Below, in pieces: positions 9,945 to 19,368 of a stretch of DNA of 64,000 nucleotides. Both the position numbers and the translations under genes were made by a program. Under the pieces are notes generated by a model. It did no database searches and had not been told where the DNA came from. It saw only the letters and a list, made by a program, of their open reading frames with translations. The first letter of the stretch is position 1. Each line of letters opens with the position of its first letter. The DNA is from PALSA-607 sp963737705 (GTDB lineage: Bacteria; Actinomycetota; Actinomycetes; Acidothermales; Acidothermaceae), in the NCBI GenBank assembly GCA_963737705.1, contig CAVTTP010000003.1, forward strand, positions 124,001-188,000. Direction: 5' to 3'.

Positions 9945-9983
9945 GTCGGCCGCGCCGAAGGGTGGTTGGCTATGCTCCCGCGC

Positions 9984-10943
9984 ATGGCTGAGTTCGACCT
10001 CCCGCTCGAACAACTTCGCACGTACCGCGCTGCCCTCTCGGAGCCGGTCGATTTCGATCGCTTCTGGGACGACACGTTGGCCGCGTCACCGCCCGGCACG
10101 GCAACTTTCGAGCCGTTCGACGCAGGGCTGCGCGCCATCGAATCGTTCGATGTGACGTTCCCAGGTTTCGGCGGGCAGCCGGTGCGCGGCTGGCTACACG
10201 TGCCCGTTGTTCGCAACGGCCCGCTGCCGTGCGTGGTCGAGTACATCGGCTACGGCGGCGGACGTGGACTCGCGCACGAGCGCACGCTGTGGGCAGTCGC
10301 CGGCTATGCGCATTTCGTGATGGACACCCGCGGTCAGGGCAGTAGCTGGTCGGTCGGAGACACTCCTGACCCGGACGGCGGGTTGCCGGCCGAGCCGGGA
10401 TTCATGACGCGCGGAATCGGGTCGGCGCAGACGTACTACTACCGCCGGGTGTTCGTCGATGCGGTGCGGGCCGTCGACGCAGCCCGCTCGCACCCCTTGA
10501 TCGACCCCGCTCAGATTGCGGTTGCCGGTGGCAGCCAGGGCGGCGGCATCACGATCGCTGCCGCTGCGTTGTCCCATGACCTCGTCGCGGCGATGCCCGA
10601 CGTCCCGTTCCTGTGCAACTTCCGGCGCGCAGTGTCGGTCACCGACGGCAATCCGTACGGCGAGTTGGTGCGCTACCTGCATACGCACCGCGACCGCGTC
10701 GAGCAGGTCTTTGGCGTGTTGTCGTACTTCGACGGCGTGTCCTTGGCGGCTCGGGCTTCAGCGTCGGGGTTGTTCTCGGTTGCGTTGCGCGATCCGATCT
10801 GCCCGCCGTCAACAGTGTTTGCGGCCTACAACGCCTACGCCGGCCCGAAGCGCATCGAGGTGTACGACTTCAACGAACACGAGGGCGGCGGCGCCTTCCA
10901 TCAGCGCACCCAACTCAACTTCGCCCGCGAAGTCTTCGGGTAA
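9984..10943 (+). CDS. acetyl xylan esterase / cephalosporin-C deacetylase family hydrolase
   Basis: Alpha/beta hydrolase of the AXE1 family (carbohydrate esterase 7-like), 319 aa from the ATG at 9984. It shows the N-terminal family signature (LPLEQLRTYRAALSEPVDFDRFWDDTL), the oxyanion region YIGYGGGRG, the nucleophile in GGSQGG, an acid in the DPICPPST segment and the histidine in NEHEGGG. The family deacetylates small acetylated sugars; no signal peptide is seen, so it is intracellular. Its position next to a LacI-type sensor protein makes a sugar-related role plausible, but that is inference. Nearly abuts the convergent epsilon-subunit gene. Confidence 0.9.
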   Translation: MAEFDLPLEQLRTYRAALSEPVDFDRFWDDTLAASPPGTATFEPFDAGLRAIESFDVTFPGFGGQPVRGWLHVPVVRNGPLPCVVEYIGYGGGRGLAHERTLWAVAGYAHFVMDTRGQGSSWSVGDTPDPDGGLPAEPGFMTRGIGSAQTYYYRRVFVDAVRAVDAARSHPLIDPAQIAVAGGSQGGGITIAAAALSHDLVAAMPDVPFLCNFRRAVSVTDGNPYGELVRYLHTHRDRVEQVFGVLSYFDGVSLAARASASGLFSVALRDPICPPSTVFAAYNAYAGPKRIEVYDFNEHEGGGAFHQRTQLNFAREVFG

Positions 10944-10944
10944 C

Positions 10945-11127
10945 TCAAAGTTGGCGGGCACGCCACTCGCTACGCGGGTGCAGCGAACCTAGGGATGTTC
11001 TCCACTTCGACACCGGCGGCGGGTCGGCAACCACTGCGCGGACGGCTACCAACTCGAGGGCCATCACAACGGCGGCCAGCTCCTCGTCGTCCGGGCTGCC
11101 TTTCGTCACGCGCAAAACTACGGTCAC
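10945..11127 (-). CDS. accE5: acyl-CoA carboxylase epsilon subunit
   Basis: Small accessory subunit found in actinobacterial acyl-CoA carboxylases, where it stabilises the alpha-beta complex. 60 aa, with the family core LRVTKGSPDDEELAAVVMAL near the start and a basic/Trp C-terminus (SEWRARQL). Its ATG overlaps the end of the beta-subunit gene by 4 bp, the usual coupling of accD5 and accE5. It is small enough to be missed by automatic calling, but gene order and motif together are convincing. Confidence 0.88.
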   Translation of the reverse strand: MTVVLRVTKGSPDDEELAAVVMALELVAVRAVVADPPPVSKWRTSLGSLHPRSEWRARQL

Positions 11128-12743
11128 AGCGGAATGTTCCCGTGCTTCTTCGGCGGCAGCTGATCGCGCTTGGTACGTAACAAACGTAGCGCGCAGGTGA
11201 CCTCGAGCCTGGTCTGCGACGGCGGGATGACCGCGTCGACATATCCGCGATCCGCGGCGATGTATGGGTTAGCGAGGTGGTCTTCATACTCGGCGGCGTA
11301 CGCGACACGGTCGGCCTCGGGTGAAGCAGAGGAAGCCAACTCCTTGCGGTACAGAATGTTCACCGCACCCTGGGCTCCCATGACCGCGATCTGCGCGGTC
11401 GGCCAGGCGAGGTTGACGTCGGCGCGCAGATGCTTGCTGCCCATGACGTCGTACGCGCCGCCATAAGCCTTACGGGTGATGACCGTCACCTTCGGCACGG
11501 TCGCCTCCGCGTACGCGAACAGCAGCTTCGCGCCGCGTCGAATGATCCCGTTCCATTCCTGTCCGGTACCCGGCAAGAACCCTGGCACATCCACGAAGGT
11601 CAAGATGGGTATGTTGAACGCGTCGCATGTGCGCACGAACCGCGCGGCCTTCTCCGATGCATCGATATCGAGGCACCCGGCATAGTGCATCGGCTGGTTG
11701 GCGACGACGCCAACTGACCGGCCATCGACACGACCGAGACCGCACACGATGTTCGGCGCAAACAGCGCCTGCGTCTCGAGAAACTCGCCATCATCGAGCA
11801 CCGCTGCGATGACCGTGTGAATGTCGTATGGCTGGTTCGCGGAGTCGGGTACCAACGTGTCAAGCGCAAGGTCCGAGGCGGTCACATCCGAGGCAGACGA
11901 AGAAGGGAAAACCGGCGCGTCATCGACATTATTCGACGGGAAGTACGAGAGAAGAGCCTTTGCGAAGTCGAGGGCGTCGGCCTCATCGGCTGCCATGTAG
12001 TGCGCGACGCCGGACCTAGAATTGTGCGTGCGTGCACCACCGAGTTCTTCGAACTCGACGTCCTCGCCGGTGACTGTCTTGATGACGTCGGGCCCGGTGA
12101 TGAACATGTGCGACGTCTTGTCGACCATGATGATGAAGTCGGTGATGGCGGGGGAGTAGACGGCCCCGCCGGCACATGGCCCGAGCACCAGGGACACCTG
12201 CGGGATCACGCCCGACGCGATCGTGTTGCGGTAGAAGATCTCTGCGTACAGGCCCAGCGACACGACGCCCTCTTGGATCCGCGCACCGCCCGAGTCGTTG
12301 ATGCCGACGACCGGGCAACCGACCTTCATCGCGAGGTCCATGATCTTCACGATCTTCTCGCCGAACACCTCCCCGAGGCTGCCGCCGAACACGGTGAAGT
12401 CCTGGGAAAACACGCACACTTGGCGGCCGTCGATCGTGCCGTAACCCGTGATGACGCCGTCGCCGTACGGACGGTTCGATGCCTGGTCGAAAGCAACCGA
12501 GCGATGCCGCGCGAGGCGATCGAGTTCGACGAACGAGTCGGGGTCGAGCAGCGCCTCGATACGTTCGCGCGCCGTCCCTTTGCCCTTGGCATGCTGGCGC
12601 TCGACGGCTGCCGCCGATCCTGCGTGCACCGCCTCGGCGTCCCGGCCTAACAGGTCGGCGAGCTTGCCCGCGGTGGTGTGCGGGTCGACCCCGTCGACGC
12701 TCATGCGGTCCTCCTCTGCTTCCACGTCTAGCGGCTTCGCCAT
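11124..12743 (-). CDS. accD5: acyl-CoA (propionyl-CoA) carboxylase beta subunit
   Basis: Carboxyltransferase that moves carboxyl from biotin to propionyl- or acetyl-CoA. 539 aa with both crotonase-like halves: N half with GINDSGGARIQEG and GPCAGGAVYSPA (oxyanion glycines), C half with VDVPGFLPGTGQEW and RKAYGGAYDVMGSK. The C-terminus KKHGNIPL is typical of PccB/AccD5. A second in-frame ATG lies at 12704 and may be the true start. Epsilon subunit overlaps downstream; PEP carboxylase is divergent upstream. Confidence 0.95.
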   Translation of the reverse strand: MAKPLDVEAEEDRMSVDGVDPHTTAGKLADLLGRDAEAVHAGSAAAVERQHAKGKGTARERIEALLDPDSFVELDRLARHRSVAFDQASNRPYGDGVITGYGTIDGRQVCVFSQDFTVFGGSLGEVFGEKIVKIMDLAMKVGCPVVGINDSGGARIQEGVVSLGLYAEIFYRNTIASGVIPQVSLVLGPCAGGAVYSPAITDFIIMVDKTSHMFITGPDVIKTVTGEDVEFEELGGARTHNSRSGVAHYMAADEADALDFAKALLSYFPSNNVDDAPVFPSSSASDVTASDLALDTLVPDSANQPYDIHTVIAAVLDDGEFLETQALFAPNIVCGLGRVDGRSVGVVANQPMHYAGCLDIDASEKAARFVRTCDAFNIPILTFVDVPGFLPGTGQEWNGIIRRGAKLLFAYAEATVPKVTVITRKAYGGAYDVMGSKHLRADVNLAWPTAQIAVMGAQGAVNILYRKELASSASPEADRVAYAAEYEDHLANPYIAADRGYVDAVIPPSQTRLEVTCALRLLRTKRDQLPPKKHGNIPL

Positions 12744-12788
12744 CTAAGGGCTGGTCCGTCTCGGGCGACAGTACGCCGCCAGTACGCT

Positions 12789-15458
12789 GTGCCCGTGTCG
12801 GTGCCGCAGTCTGCGAGCGAGTCGGGTGAGCGGTCGCCGGAGCCAGTGGCCCGGGAGCGCGCCCGGCTCGAGATGCCCGAGCCCTTGCGCCGCGACGTCC
12901 GGTTGCTCGGCGAGCTGCTCGGTCAGGTCCTGCGCGAGTACGGCGGTGACGATCTTCTGGCGGACGTCGAGGAGCTGAGGCACGCGGTCATCGACGCGCG
13001 GACGGGGGCGGGGCCGCCAGAGAACGTGGTGGCCCTCGTGCGGAGCTGGTCGCTCGCCCGGGCCGAGGAGGTGGCGCGCGCCTTCACCGTGTACTTCCAT
13101 CTGGCCAACCTCGCCGAGGAACACCACCGGGTGCGCGTTCTGCGGTCGCGCGATGTCGGCGAGGGCCGTGCCGGTGATTCGCTCGCGTCGTCGGTAGCCG
13201 AGGTGCGAAGGCTGCACAGCGAAGAACGCGTGGCCAGCATCGTCGACGGCTTGTCGCTTCACCCTGTATTGACCGCGCACCCGACGGAAGCTCGCCGCCG
13301 TGCCGTCGTCACCGCGATCTCGCGGGCGGGCGAGCAACTCGACCGGATCGACGACCCGCGCGGTGGCGCAGGCGAGCAGGCAGACGCTCGCCGCCGGCTG
13401 CTCGAAGAGATCGACATCCTCTGGCGCACTGCGCACTTGCGCGCGACCGCGGTCGACCCGCTCGACGAGGTGCGCACCGCGATGGCGGTCTTCGACGAAA
13501 CGCTGTTCCGCGTCGTCCCGACGCTCTATCGCGGCCTCGATCACGTGCTGCTCGGTGATCGTTCAGGCACGATGCCCCCCGCGGCACAGCCGTTCTTCCG
13601 CCTCGGTAGTTGGATCGGCGGAGATCGCGACGGTAATCCGAACGTGACGGCGCAGATCACTCGCGAAGCGCTGGAGATCCAGTCGGGTCACGTGCTGCTG
13701 GCTCTTGAGCGTGCTGCCACCCGCATCGGCCGCACCCTCACCGCCGAGGCGGCGACGACACCACCGAGCCCCGAGTTGAGTGCGGCGATCGATGATGCTC
13801 GTCGCGACCATCCAGAGTTGATCGGTGAGCTCTCGTTGCGCGCGCCCGACGAACCGCACCGGCTGTTCGTGCTCTACACGGCGGCCCGTCTCGCGGCCCG
13901 GCGTCAGGGTGCGGACGGCGGCTACCGGCGTCCCGATGAATTGATTGAGCAGCTCGTGCTCGTGCAGGAGTCGCTGGCGATGGCCGGAGCGCATCGACTG
14001 GCATTCGGCGAGCTCCAGCACCTGATCTGGCAGGCGCGCACGTTCGGTTTTCACCTTGCCGAACTTGAGGTGCGCCAGCACAGCGGCGTGCACGCTCGCG
14101 CGTTAGAGGAGCTGGCCTCTGGCGGTGATGTGTCGGCGATGACCGACGAAGTGCTCGAGACCATTCGGGCTGTGACGTGGCTGCAGGAGGTGTACGGCGT
14201 CGACGCGTGCCGCCGCTACGTCATCAGCTTCACGACCTCCGCGGCCGACATTGCGGCCGTGTTCGAGCTCGCGTCGATCGCGACTGGCGGCGAACCCCCG
14301 GTGCTCGACGTCGTGCCCTTGTTCGAGACGCAGGACGACCTGCAGCGCTGTGTTGCCGTGCTCGAGGAAGCGCTGGAATTGGCGGCTGTACAGGCCCGGC
14401 TGGCCGCTAATGGTCGGCGCCTCGAAGTGATGCTCGGCTACTCCGACTCTGCGAAAGACGTCGGGCCAGTGTCAGCGACGCTTGCTTTGTACGACGCGCA
14501 AGGCGCGCTCGCGGCGTGGGCGAAGCGGCACGGCATCACGTTGACGCTGTTTCACGGGCGCGGTGGCGCGTTGGGTCGCGGCGGCGGCCCGGCGAACCGC
14601 GCGGTGTTGAGCCAGGCTCCCGGATCGGTCGACGGCCGCTTCAAGGTGACTGAGCAGGGTGAGGTCATCTTTGCCCGCTACGGGCATCCGGTGATCGCCC
14701 ATCGGCATCTCGACCAGGTCGCCGCAGCGGTCGTGCTCGCGTCGACCCCAGCAGTCGAAGAACTCGTTGCGGCCGCGGCGACCAAGCACCGCGGCACCTT
14801 CGAGCAGGTCAGCGACGCGGCCCGCACGGCCTATCGCGATCTGGTCGGCACCGACCGGTTCGCGGAGTTTTTCGCGGCCGTCAGCCCACTCGCCGAGATC
14901 GGTTCGTTGCGCATCGGCTCGCGCCCGTCTCGCCGTACCGCGGGCAGCGGACTCTCCGACCTGCGCGCGATCCCGTGGGTGTTCGCATGGTCGCAGACCC
15001 GCGCCACGTTGCCAGGTTGGTATGGCCTCGGCAGTGGTCTCGAAGCGGTCGGGGATGTGTCGGTCTTACAGGCGGCGTACGCCGAGTGGCCGCTGTTCAC
15101 CACGATGCTCGACAACGTCGAGATGTCGCTGGCCAAAGCCGACCGCGATATCGCGGAGCGTCACCTCGCGTTGGGTGGTCGCCCAGACCTGGCCGAGACG
15201 ATCCTCGCCGAGTTCGACCGCACGACGTCGTGGCTGCTGCGGGTGCTCGGCCAGGAGAAACTGCTCGAGAAGCACAGCGTGCTTGGCCGCGCGGTCGAGC
15301 TCCGAAACCCTTACGTAGACGCGCTTTCTCACCTTCAACTGCGCGCACTTGAGGCGTTGCGGGCCGGCATAGAAGACGATGATGAACGTGAGCGCACGCA
15401 GCGGTTGCTGCTGCTCGCGGTGAACGGGGTTGCGGCCGGTCTGCAGAACACGGGCTGA
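12789..15458 (+). CDS. ppc: phosphoenolpyruvate carboxylase
   Basis: Makes oxaloacetate from PEP and bicarbonate to refill the TCA cycle. 889 aa, the normal length for actinobacteria. Catalytic motifs are all present: LTAHPTEARRR with the catalytic His near residue 163, GYSDSAKD, the glycine-rich FHGRGGALGRGGGP loop, and the C-terminal RNPYVDALSHLQ...LLLAVNGVAAGLQNTG ending in NTG. Start is one of several GTG codons (12789, 12795, 12801). Divergent from accD5; only a few bases before birA, so probably cotranscribed with it. Confidence 0.96.
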   Translation: MPVSVPQSASESGERSPEPVARERARLEMPEPLRRDVRLLGELLGQVLREYGGDDLLADVEELRHAVIDARTGAGPPENVVALVRSWSLARAEEVARAFTVYFHLANLAEEHHRVRVLRSRDVGEGRAGDSLASSVAEVRRLHSEERVASIVDGLSLHPVLTAHPTEARRRAVVTAISRAGEQLDRIDDPRGGAGEQADARRRLLEEIDILWRTAHLRATAVDPLDEVRTAMAVFDETLFRVVPTLYRGLDHVLLGDRSGTMPPAAQPFFRLGSWIGGDRDGNPNVTAQITREALEIQSGHVLLALERAATRIGRTLTAEAATTPPSPELSAAIDDARRDHPELIGELSLRAPDEPHRLFVLYTAARLAARRQGADGGYRRPDELIEQLVLVQESLAMAGAHRLAFGELQHLIWQARTFGFHLAELEVRQHSGVHARALEELASGGDVSAMTDEVLETIRAVTWLQEVYGVDACRRYVISFTTSAADIAAVFELASIATGGEPPVLDVVPLFETQDDLQRCVAVLEEALELAAVQARLAANGRRLEVMLGYSDSAKDVGPVSATLALYDAQGALAAWAKRHGITLTLFHGRGGALGRGGGPANRAVLSQAPGSVDGRFKVTEQGEVIFARYGHPVIAHRHLDQVAAAVVLASTPAVEELVAAAATKHRGTFEQVSDAARTAYRDLVGTDRFAEFFAAVSPLAEIGSLRIGSRPSRRTAGSGLSDLRAIPWVFAWSQTRATLPGWYGLGSGLEAVGDVSVLQAAYAEWPLFTTMLDNVEMSLAKADRDIAERHLALGGRPDLAETILAEFDRTTSWLLRVLGQEKLLEKHSVLGRAVELRNPYVDALSHLQLRALEALRAGIEDDDERERTQRLLLLAVNGVAAGLQNTG

Positions 15459-15461
15459 GTT

Positions 15462-16325
15462 GTGACGTCGCCCTGGACCGACCTCGAACGGCCGCCGCTG
15501 TCAGTGCGCGCACTGTCTCGAGGCCTCGTCGACTACGGCATCTGGCGCGAGATCAGGGTCGTCGAGGAGACCGGCTCCACCAACGCGGACGTTGTCGCAT
15601 TGGCGCGGTCGGGAGCTGCGGCCGGTCTCGTCGTGATCGCAGAACACCAGACTGCGGCGCGTGGGCGGCTCGATCGCGGGTGGTCGGCGCCAGCGCGGTC
15701 AGGTCTGACGTTTTCGATGCTGCTGCGACCCTCCGATGTGACGCCCGACGTGATGCCCGACCTGCAAGTTGGGTTGCCTCCGCTCCCGTCGGTCGCCGTG
15801 CCGCCGGCTCGCTGGAGCCTGCTGCCGCTGGTGGTCGGGGTCGGCATCGCATCCGCGTTGCGGCGCGTCTCCGAGGTCGACATCGGGTTGAAGTGGCCAA
15901 ACGATCTGATGATCGGCGACCGCAAACTCGCCGGGATTCTCGCCGAGGTGGTCGACGACGCGGTGGTCGTGGGTGTTGGACTCAACGTCACCCTTCGTGA
16001 GGCCGAGTTGCCAGTGCCCACAGCGGTCTCTCTCGCATTGGCGGGCGCGAGCACTACGGATCGCGACACGTTGCTGCGCGCGGCGCTGCGGGGGATCGGC
16101 GACGAGTACCTCGCATGGCGGCGGGTCGAGGGAGACGGCGAGCGCAGCGTGCTGCCGCGCTACCGCGGGTTGTGCGTGACGCTCGGCCGCGACGTCCGCA
16201 TCGACCTCGGCGGCGAGGTGCTCGAAGGTCGCGCGGTCGACATCAACGCCGACGGGTCGCTGGTCGTCGAGTCCTCAGCCGGACGTCAGTCGGTAAGCGC
16301 AGGCGACGTCGTCCACGTCAGATAG
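15462..16325 (+). CDS. birA: biotin--[acetyl-CoA-carboxylase] ligase
   Basis: Attaches biotin to the lysine of the carboxylase alpha subunit. 287 aa, no N-terminal HTH, so enzyme only and not a repressor. Motifs: ETGSTNADV (biotin/AMP binding), ARGRLDRGW at the adenylate loop position, KWPNDLMIGDRKLAGIL, and a C-terminal SH3-like domain (GLCVTLGRDVRIDLGGEVLEGRAVDI). GTG start 3 bp after ppc. Neighbouring accD5 and a PH-domain gene are the classic actinobacterial context. Confidence 0.94.
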   Translation: MTSPWTDLERPPLSVRALSRGLVDYGIWREIRVVEETGSTNADVVALARSGAAAGLVVIAEHQTAARGRLDRGWSAPARSGLTFSMLLRPSDVTPDVMPDLQVGLPPLPSVAVPPARWSLLPLVVGVGIASALRRVSEVDIGLKWPNDLMIGDRKLAGILAEVVDDAVVVGVGLNVTLREAELPVPTAVSLALAGASTTDRDTLLRAALRGIGDEYLAWRRVEGDGERSVLPRYRGLCVTLGRDVRIDLGGEVLEGRAVDINADGSLVVESSAGRQSVSAGDVVHVR

Positions 16326-16330
16326 AGGAT

Positions 16331-16404
16331 CGACTTCGCATTCCGGGTGGTCGTGAAAGTGGCCGAATTCCGGGTTTCTAGCAGCCACCAGGGATGCGAA
16401 GTCG
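16331..16404. repeat. long-loop inverted repeat between convergent genes
   Basis: CGACTTCGCAT at 16331-16341 pairs with ATGCGAAGTCG at 16394-16404 around a loop of about 52 nt that holds two ATTCCGGGT copies. It sits between the ends of birA and the acetyltransferase gene. It may act as a two-way terminator or be a small repetitive element; there is no T-run. Confidence 0.5.
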
Positions 16405-16419
16405 GCGGTCCTGGCCGAT

Positions 16420-16971
16420 TCACTTGACGTCGGGTTGGGTCCAGGCTCTCGGCTCATCGGGTTGATCGGGCGGATCGGTGAAAGTGAGCTGCCACCAACC
16501 GACGTCCCGCCATTTGTTGTGCTTGAAGCCGACGTTTCGGTAGATGCCAACTTGCGTGAGTCCGAGGGCCTCGTGGAAGCCCACGCTCGCGTCGTTCGGG
16601 AGGGTGATGCCGGCGAACACGCTGACGTAGCCGAGGTCGCGGACCAGCGGAAGCAGCGAGTCGTACAACAGCCGGCCGACGCCGCGGCCACGGTCGCTCG
16701 GCGCGACGTACACGGACACGTCGGCCGACCACCGGTAGGACGCCCGGGCCTTGTGCAGCGAGGCGTAGCAGTAGCCGACCACGCTGTTGGCTCGGACGGC
16801 GACCAGCCACGGCAGTCGCGGAGTCGCGAGCATGCGGGCCTCGAAGTCGGCGGCCGTCGGCGGCACTTCCTCGAAGGAGATGGCGGTCTCCAGCACGTAG
16901 GGCCGGTAGATGTCGGCGATGGCGGCAGCGTCGCTGGTCGCCGCCGCCCGAACGGTCACGGAGTCAGTCAT
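16420..16971 (-). CDS. PAT/bar-like GNAT N-acetyltransferase
   Basis: Cytoplasmic acetyl-CoA-dependent acetyltransferase, 183 aa from the ATG at 16971. It shows VTVRAAATSDAAAIADIYRPYV, SFEEVPPTA and RYRWSADVSVYV-type strands, the acetyl-CoA loop in SDRGRGVGRLLYDSLL, and the family tail GFKHNKWRDVGWWQL. These are hallmarks of phosphinothricin/methionine-sulfone acetyltransferases. Such genes often detoxify glutamate analogues; the natural substrate here is not known. Convergent with birA, divergent from the PH-domain gene. Confidence 0.9.
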   Translation of the reverse strand: MTDSVTVRAAATSDAAAIADIYRPYVLETAISFEEVPPTAADFEARMLATPRLPWLVAVRANSVVGYCYASLHKARASYRWSADVSVYVAPSDRGRGVGRLLYDSLLPLVRDLGYVSVFAGITLPNDASVGFHEALGLTQVGIYRNVGFKHNKWRDVGWWQLTFTDPPDQPDEPRAWTQPDVK

Positions 16972-17040
16972 GGAGAGATTTTGTAGGTCCTCCGGCGGGA
17001 TGGCGAGCGCAATTTGCGCCGGCATGGAACGATGCGGGGC

Positions 17041-17616
17041 ATGGCGATGAATCTGTCGGACGGCGAAGAAGTTGTCCTCGACCTACACCCGCACTGGGGC
17101 CGGCTTTTTCTCCCGGTTCTCATCCTCCTGGTGGCCTGCCTGTTAGCGGGTTTCGGCGTTGCGCTGATCCCCAAGGGCGGGGGCCAGCAGATCGAGCGCT
17201 GGATCCTCATCGCCATCGCCGCTGTCGTGGTGATCTGGCGGACGATCCTGCCGTACCTGCGCTGGTTGACCACGAAGTACGTGCTGACGACCGACCGGCT
17301 GATCATCCGAAACGGCATCCTTGCGCGCCACGGCCGCGACATTCCGCTGAACCGGATCAACGACGTGTCGTTCTCGGAGACTGTGCTCGAGCGCATGTTG
17401 CGCAGCGGCACCCTCGTCGTCGAGTCGGCCGGTGACAACGGGCAGATCTCACTGACCGATGTGCCGAAGGTCGAGCACGTGCAGCGCGAGGTCTACCGCA
17501 TGGTCGACCAGAACCTCGGCCGGACCGGTGGGACGAGCATGGCGGACGGCGGGCGGGCTGGGCGCAGCGTTGCGGCCGACCCGCATGCGGCCGACGAGGC
17601 TCCGGGGCAACGCTGA
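17041..17616 (+). CDS. PH-domain (bPH2/DUF304) membrane protein
   Basis: 191 aa from the ATG at 17041. Two N-terminal TM helices (about residues 20-45 and 55-75) are followed by a bacterial PH domain (YVLTTDRLIIRNGILARHGRDIPLNRINDVSFSETVLERML) and a polar tail. Orthologues sit next to birA and accD5 in mycobacteria (Rv3278c in my memory of H37Rv), and this gene is in exactly that place. Function is unknown, probably envelope-associated. Confidence 0.87.
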   Translation: MAMNLSDGEEVVLDLHPHWGRLFLPVLILLVACLLAGFGVALIPKGGGQQIERWILIAIAAVVVIWRTILPYLRWLTTKYVLTTDRLIIRNGILARHGRDIPLNRINDVSFSETVLERMLRSGTLVVESAGDNGQISLTDVPKVEHVQREVYRMVDQNLGRTGGTSMADGGRAGRSVAADPHAADEAPGQR

Positions 17617-17638
17617 ACTGCGGCGTACTGTCGAACGT

Positions 17639-18448
17639 ATGAGCTCTGTTCCAACGCCGAACGCGGGGCAGTCTGGCGTCTTGATGCGGCGGCCGACCGA
17701 GCACATCGTCGAACTCATTCTCGACCGGCCGGGCGCGCTGAACGCGGTCTCGACGGAGCTTGCTTCGCACCTCGGCGGGATGCTGCGTGCGATCGCCGCG
17801 GATGCAGCGGTCCGTGCTGTAGTTCTGTCATCGTCGCAAGAGCGAGCGTTCTGCGTCGGCGCTGATTTGAAGGAGCGAGCCGGATTCAGCAACGAGCAAC
17901 TCCTCGCGCAGCGGCCTGTCATCAAGGGGATGTTCGCGGCGCTGCTCGACCTTCCGATGCCGGTGATTGCGGCAGTGGGCGGATTCGCGTTGGGTGGCGG
18001 CTTCGAACTCGCGCTGTCGTGTGACCTCATCGTCGCCGACCAGACCGCGGTGTTCGGCCTTACCGAGGTCACGGTCGGTTTGGTGCCCGGCGGCGGCGGC
18101 ACGCAGCTGCTCGCCCGTCGGATCGGCGCTGGTCGCGCGGCGGATTTGGTGCTTACCGGCCGCAAAGTCGGCGCGCTGGAGGCGTACCGACTGGGCATCG
18201 TCGACCGGCCCGCGACAGATGTGCACGTCAGGCAACTGGCGTTGGACGTCGCAGCCACGATCGAAGGAAACTCACCCCTCGCCGTCCGGTATGCGAAGCA
18301 TGCATTGCGCAGCGGGCTCGACACCCCGTTACACGACGGACTCGAAATAGAGGACGCCGCGTGGCGGGCCGCTGCGATGTCGGCAGACCGTCGTGAGGGG
18401 ATCAACGCCTTCACTGAGAAGCGCGCGCCGAGGTGGACAGGGCAATGA
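17639..18448 (+). CDS. enoyl-CoA hydratase/isomerase family protein
   Basis: Crotonase-fold enzyme, 269 aa. Oxyanion hole residues lie in the CVGADLKER and AVGGFALGGGFELAL segments, and the two catalytic glutamates are in GGGFELALS and FGLTEVTVGLVPGGGGT. The gene overlaps HMG-CoA lyase by ATGA, so methylglutaconyl-CoA hydratase in leucine degradation is a good guess; sequence alone does not fix the substrate. The start at 17639 follows the PH-domain gene by 22 bp; a longer in-frame reading from 17459 overlaps that gene and is less likely. Confidence 0.88.
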   Translation: MSSVPTPNAGQSGVLMRRPTEHIVELILDRPGALNAVSTELASHLGGMLRAIAADAAVRAVVLSSSQERAFCVGADLKERAGFSNEQLLAQRPVIKGMFAALLDLPMPVIAAVGGFALGGGFELALSCDLIVADQTAVFGLTEVTVGLVPGGGGTQLLARRIGAGRAADLVLTGRKVGALEAYRLGIVDRPATDVHVRQLALDVAATIEGNSPLAVRYAKHALRSGLDTPLHDGLEIEDAAWRAAAMSADRREGINAFTEKRAPRWTGQ

Positions 18449-19368
18449 GCGATCTCCCTGCGCGCATCAGTCTTCGCGAGGTTGGGCCGCGCGACGGGCT
18501 GCAGAACGAAGCGCCCGTGTCGACCGCCGCGAAGGTGGAGCTGGTTGACGCGTTGTCGCGAACAGGTGTCGGTCGCATCGAGACGGTGAGCTTTGTTTCG
18601 CCGCGCGCGATTCCGCAGATGGCCGACGCCGACGAGGTGTGGGCGTCGATTTCGCGCTCGCCTTCAATTTTGTATTCAGCGCTAGTACCGAATCTGCGCG
18701 GCGCGGTACGAGCGCTGGATGCCGGATGTCGGGTCATCGAGATCGTCGTCTCCGCGTCGGAGACACACAACCGGGCCAATGTGAATCGCTCGACAGAGGA
18801 GTCTCTGGACGACATCGCGCGGGTTACTTCCCTTGCCCACGAGCAGAACGCGGTTTGCCATGTCACGGTAGCGACGGCGTGGGGCTGCCCCTATGAGGGA
18901 GACGTCCCGGTGAGCCGAGTCGTTTCGGTGGCGAGTCGTGCGGTCGCGGACGGCGCGGATGGGCTTTCGTTCGGAGACACCACTGGCATGGCGACCCCGA
19001 CCCGGGTTACGGAGCTCATCGGGTCGATGCGGATGGCTGTGGCGGATATTCCGATGAATCTGCACTTCCACAACACGCGGGGGACGGCGCTGGCCAACGT
19101 GCTAGCGGCGTTGGAACTTGGCGTGGCCGACTTCGACGCAAGCGTCGGCGGTCTCGGCGGATGTCCGTACGCACCAGGCGCCTCCGGCAATCTCGCGACC
19201 GAAGAACTCGTGTACATGGTCGAAGACATGGGTGTCGCTACCGGTATCGACCTCGAAGCGCTCATCGATGTCGCCGCGAAGGCGGAACGCATCGTCGGCC
19301 GCGAGTTACCGTCGCAAGTATTGCGAGCCGGCCCGCGGACGCGCCGCTCGACCTACACGCCCAACTAG
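18445..19368 (+). CDS. mvaB: hydroxymethylglutaryl-CoA lyase
   Basis: Cleaves HMG-CoA to acetoacetate and acetyl-CoA, the last step of leucine degradation. 307 aa TIM-barrel of the DRE family: SLREVGPRDGLQNE (metal-binding Asp), HFHNTRGTALAN (metal-binding His pair) and the catalytic cysteine loop GGLGGCPYAPGASGNLATEEL. Coupled to the enoyl-CoA hydratase by an ATGA overlap. Last clear core gene before the accessory region. Confidence 0.94.
   Translation: MSDLPARISLREVGPRDGLQNEAPVSTAAKVELVDALSRTGVGRIETVSFVSPRAIPQMADADEVWASISRSPSILYSALVPNLRGAVRALDAGCRVIEIVVSASETHNRANVNRSTEESLDDIARVTSLAHEQNAVCHVTVATAWGCPYEGDVPVSRVVSVASRAVADGADGLSFGDTTGMATPTRVTELIGSMRMAVADIPMNLHFHNTRGTALANVLAALELGVADFDASVGGLGGCPYAPGASGNLATEELVYMVEDMGVATGIDLEALIDVAAKAERIVGRELPSQVLRAGPRTRRSTYTPN

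Noticed and set aside
17459..17638. Longer N-terminus for the enoyl-CoA hydratase
   Set aside because: The extension overlaps the PH-domain gene and has no crotonase-like sequence; the start at 17639 is natural.
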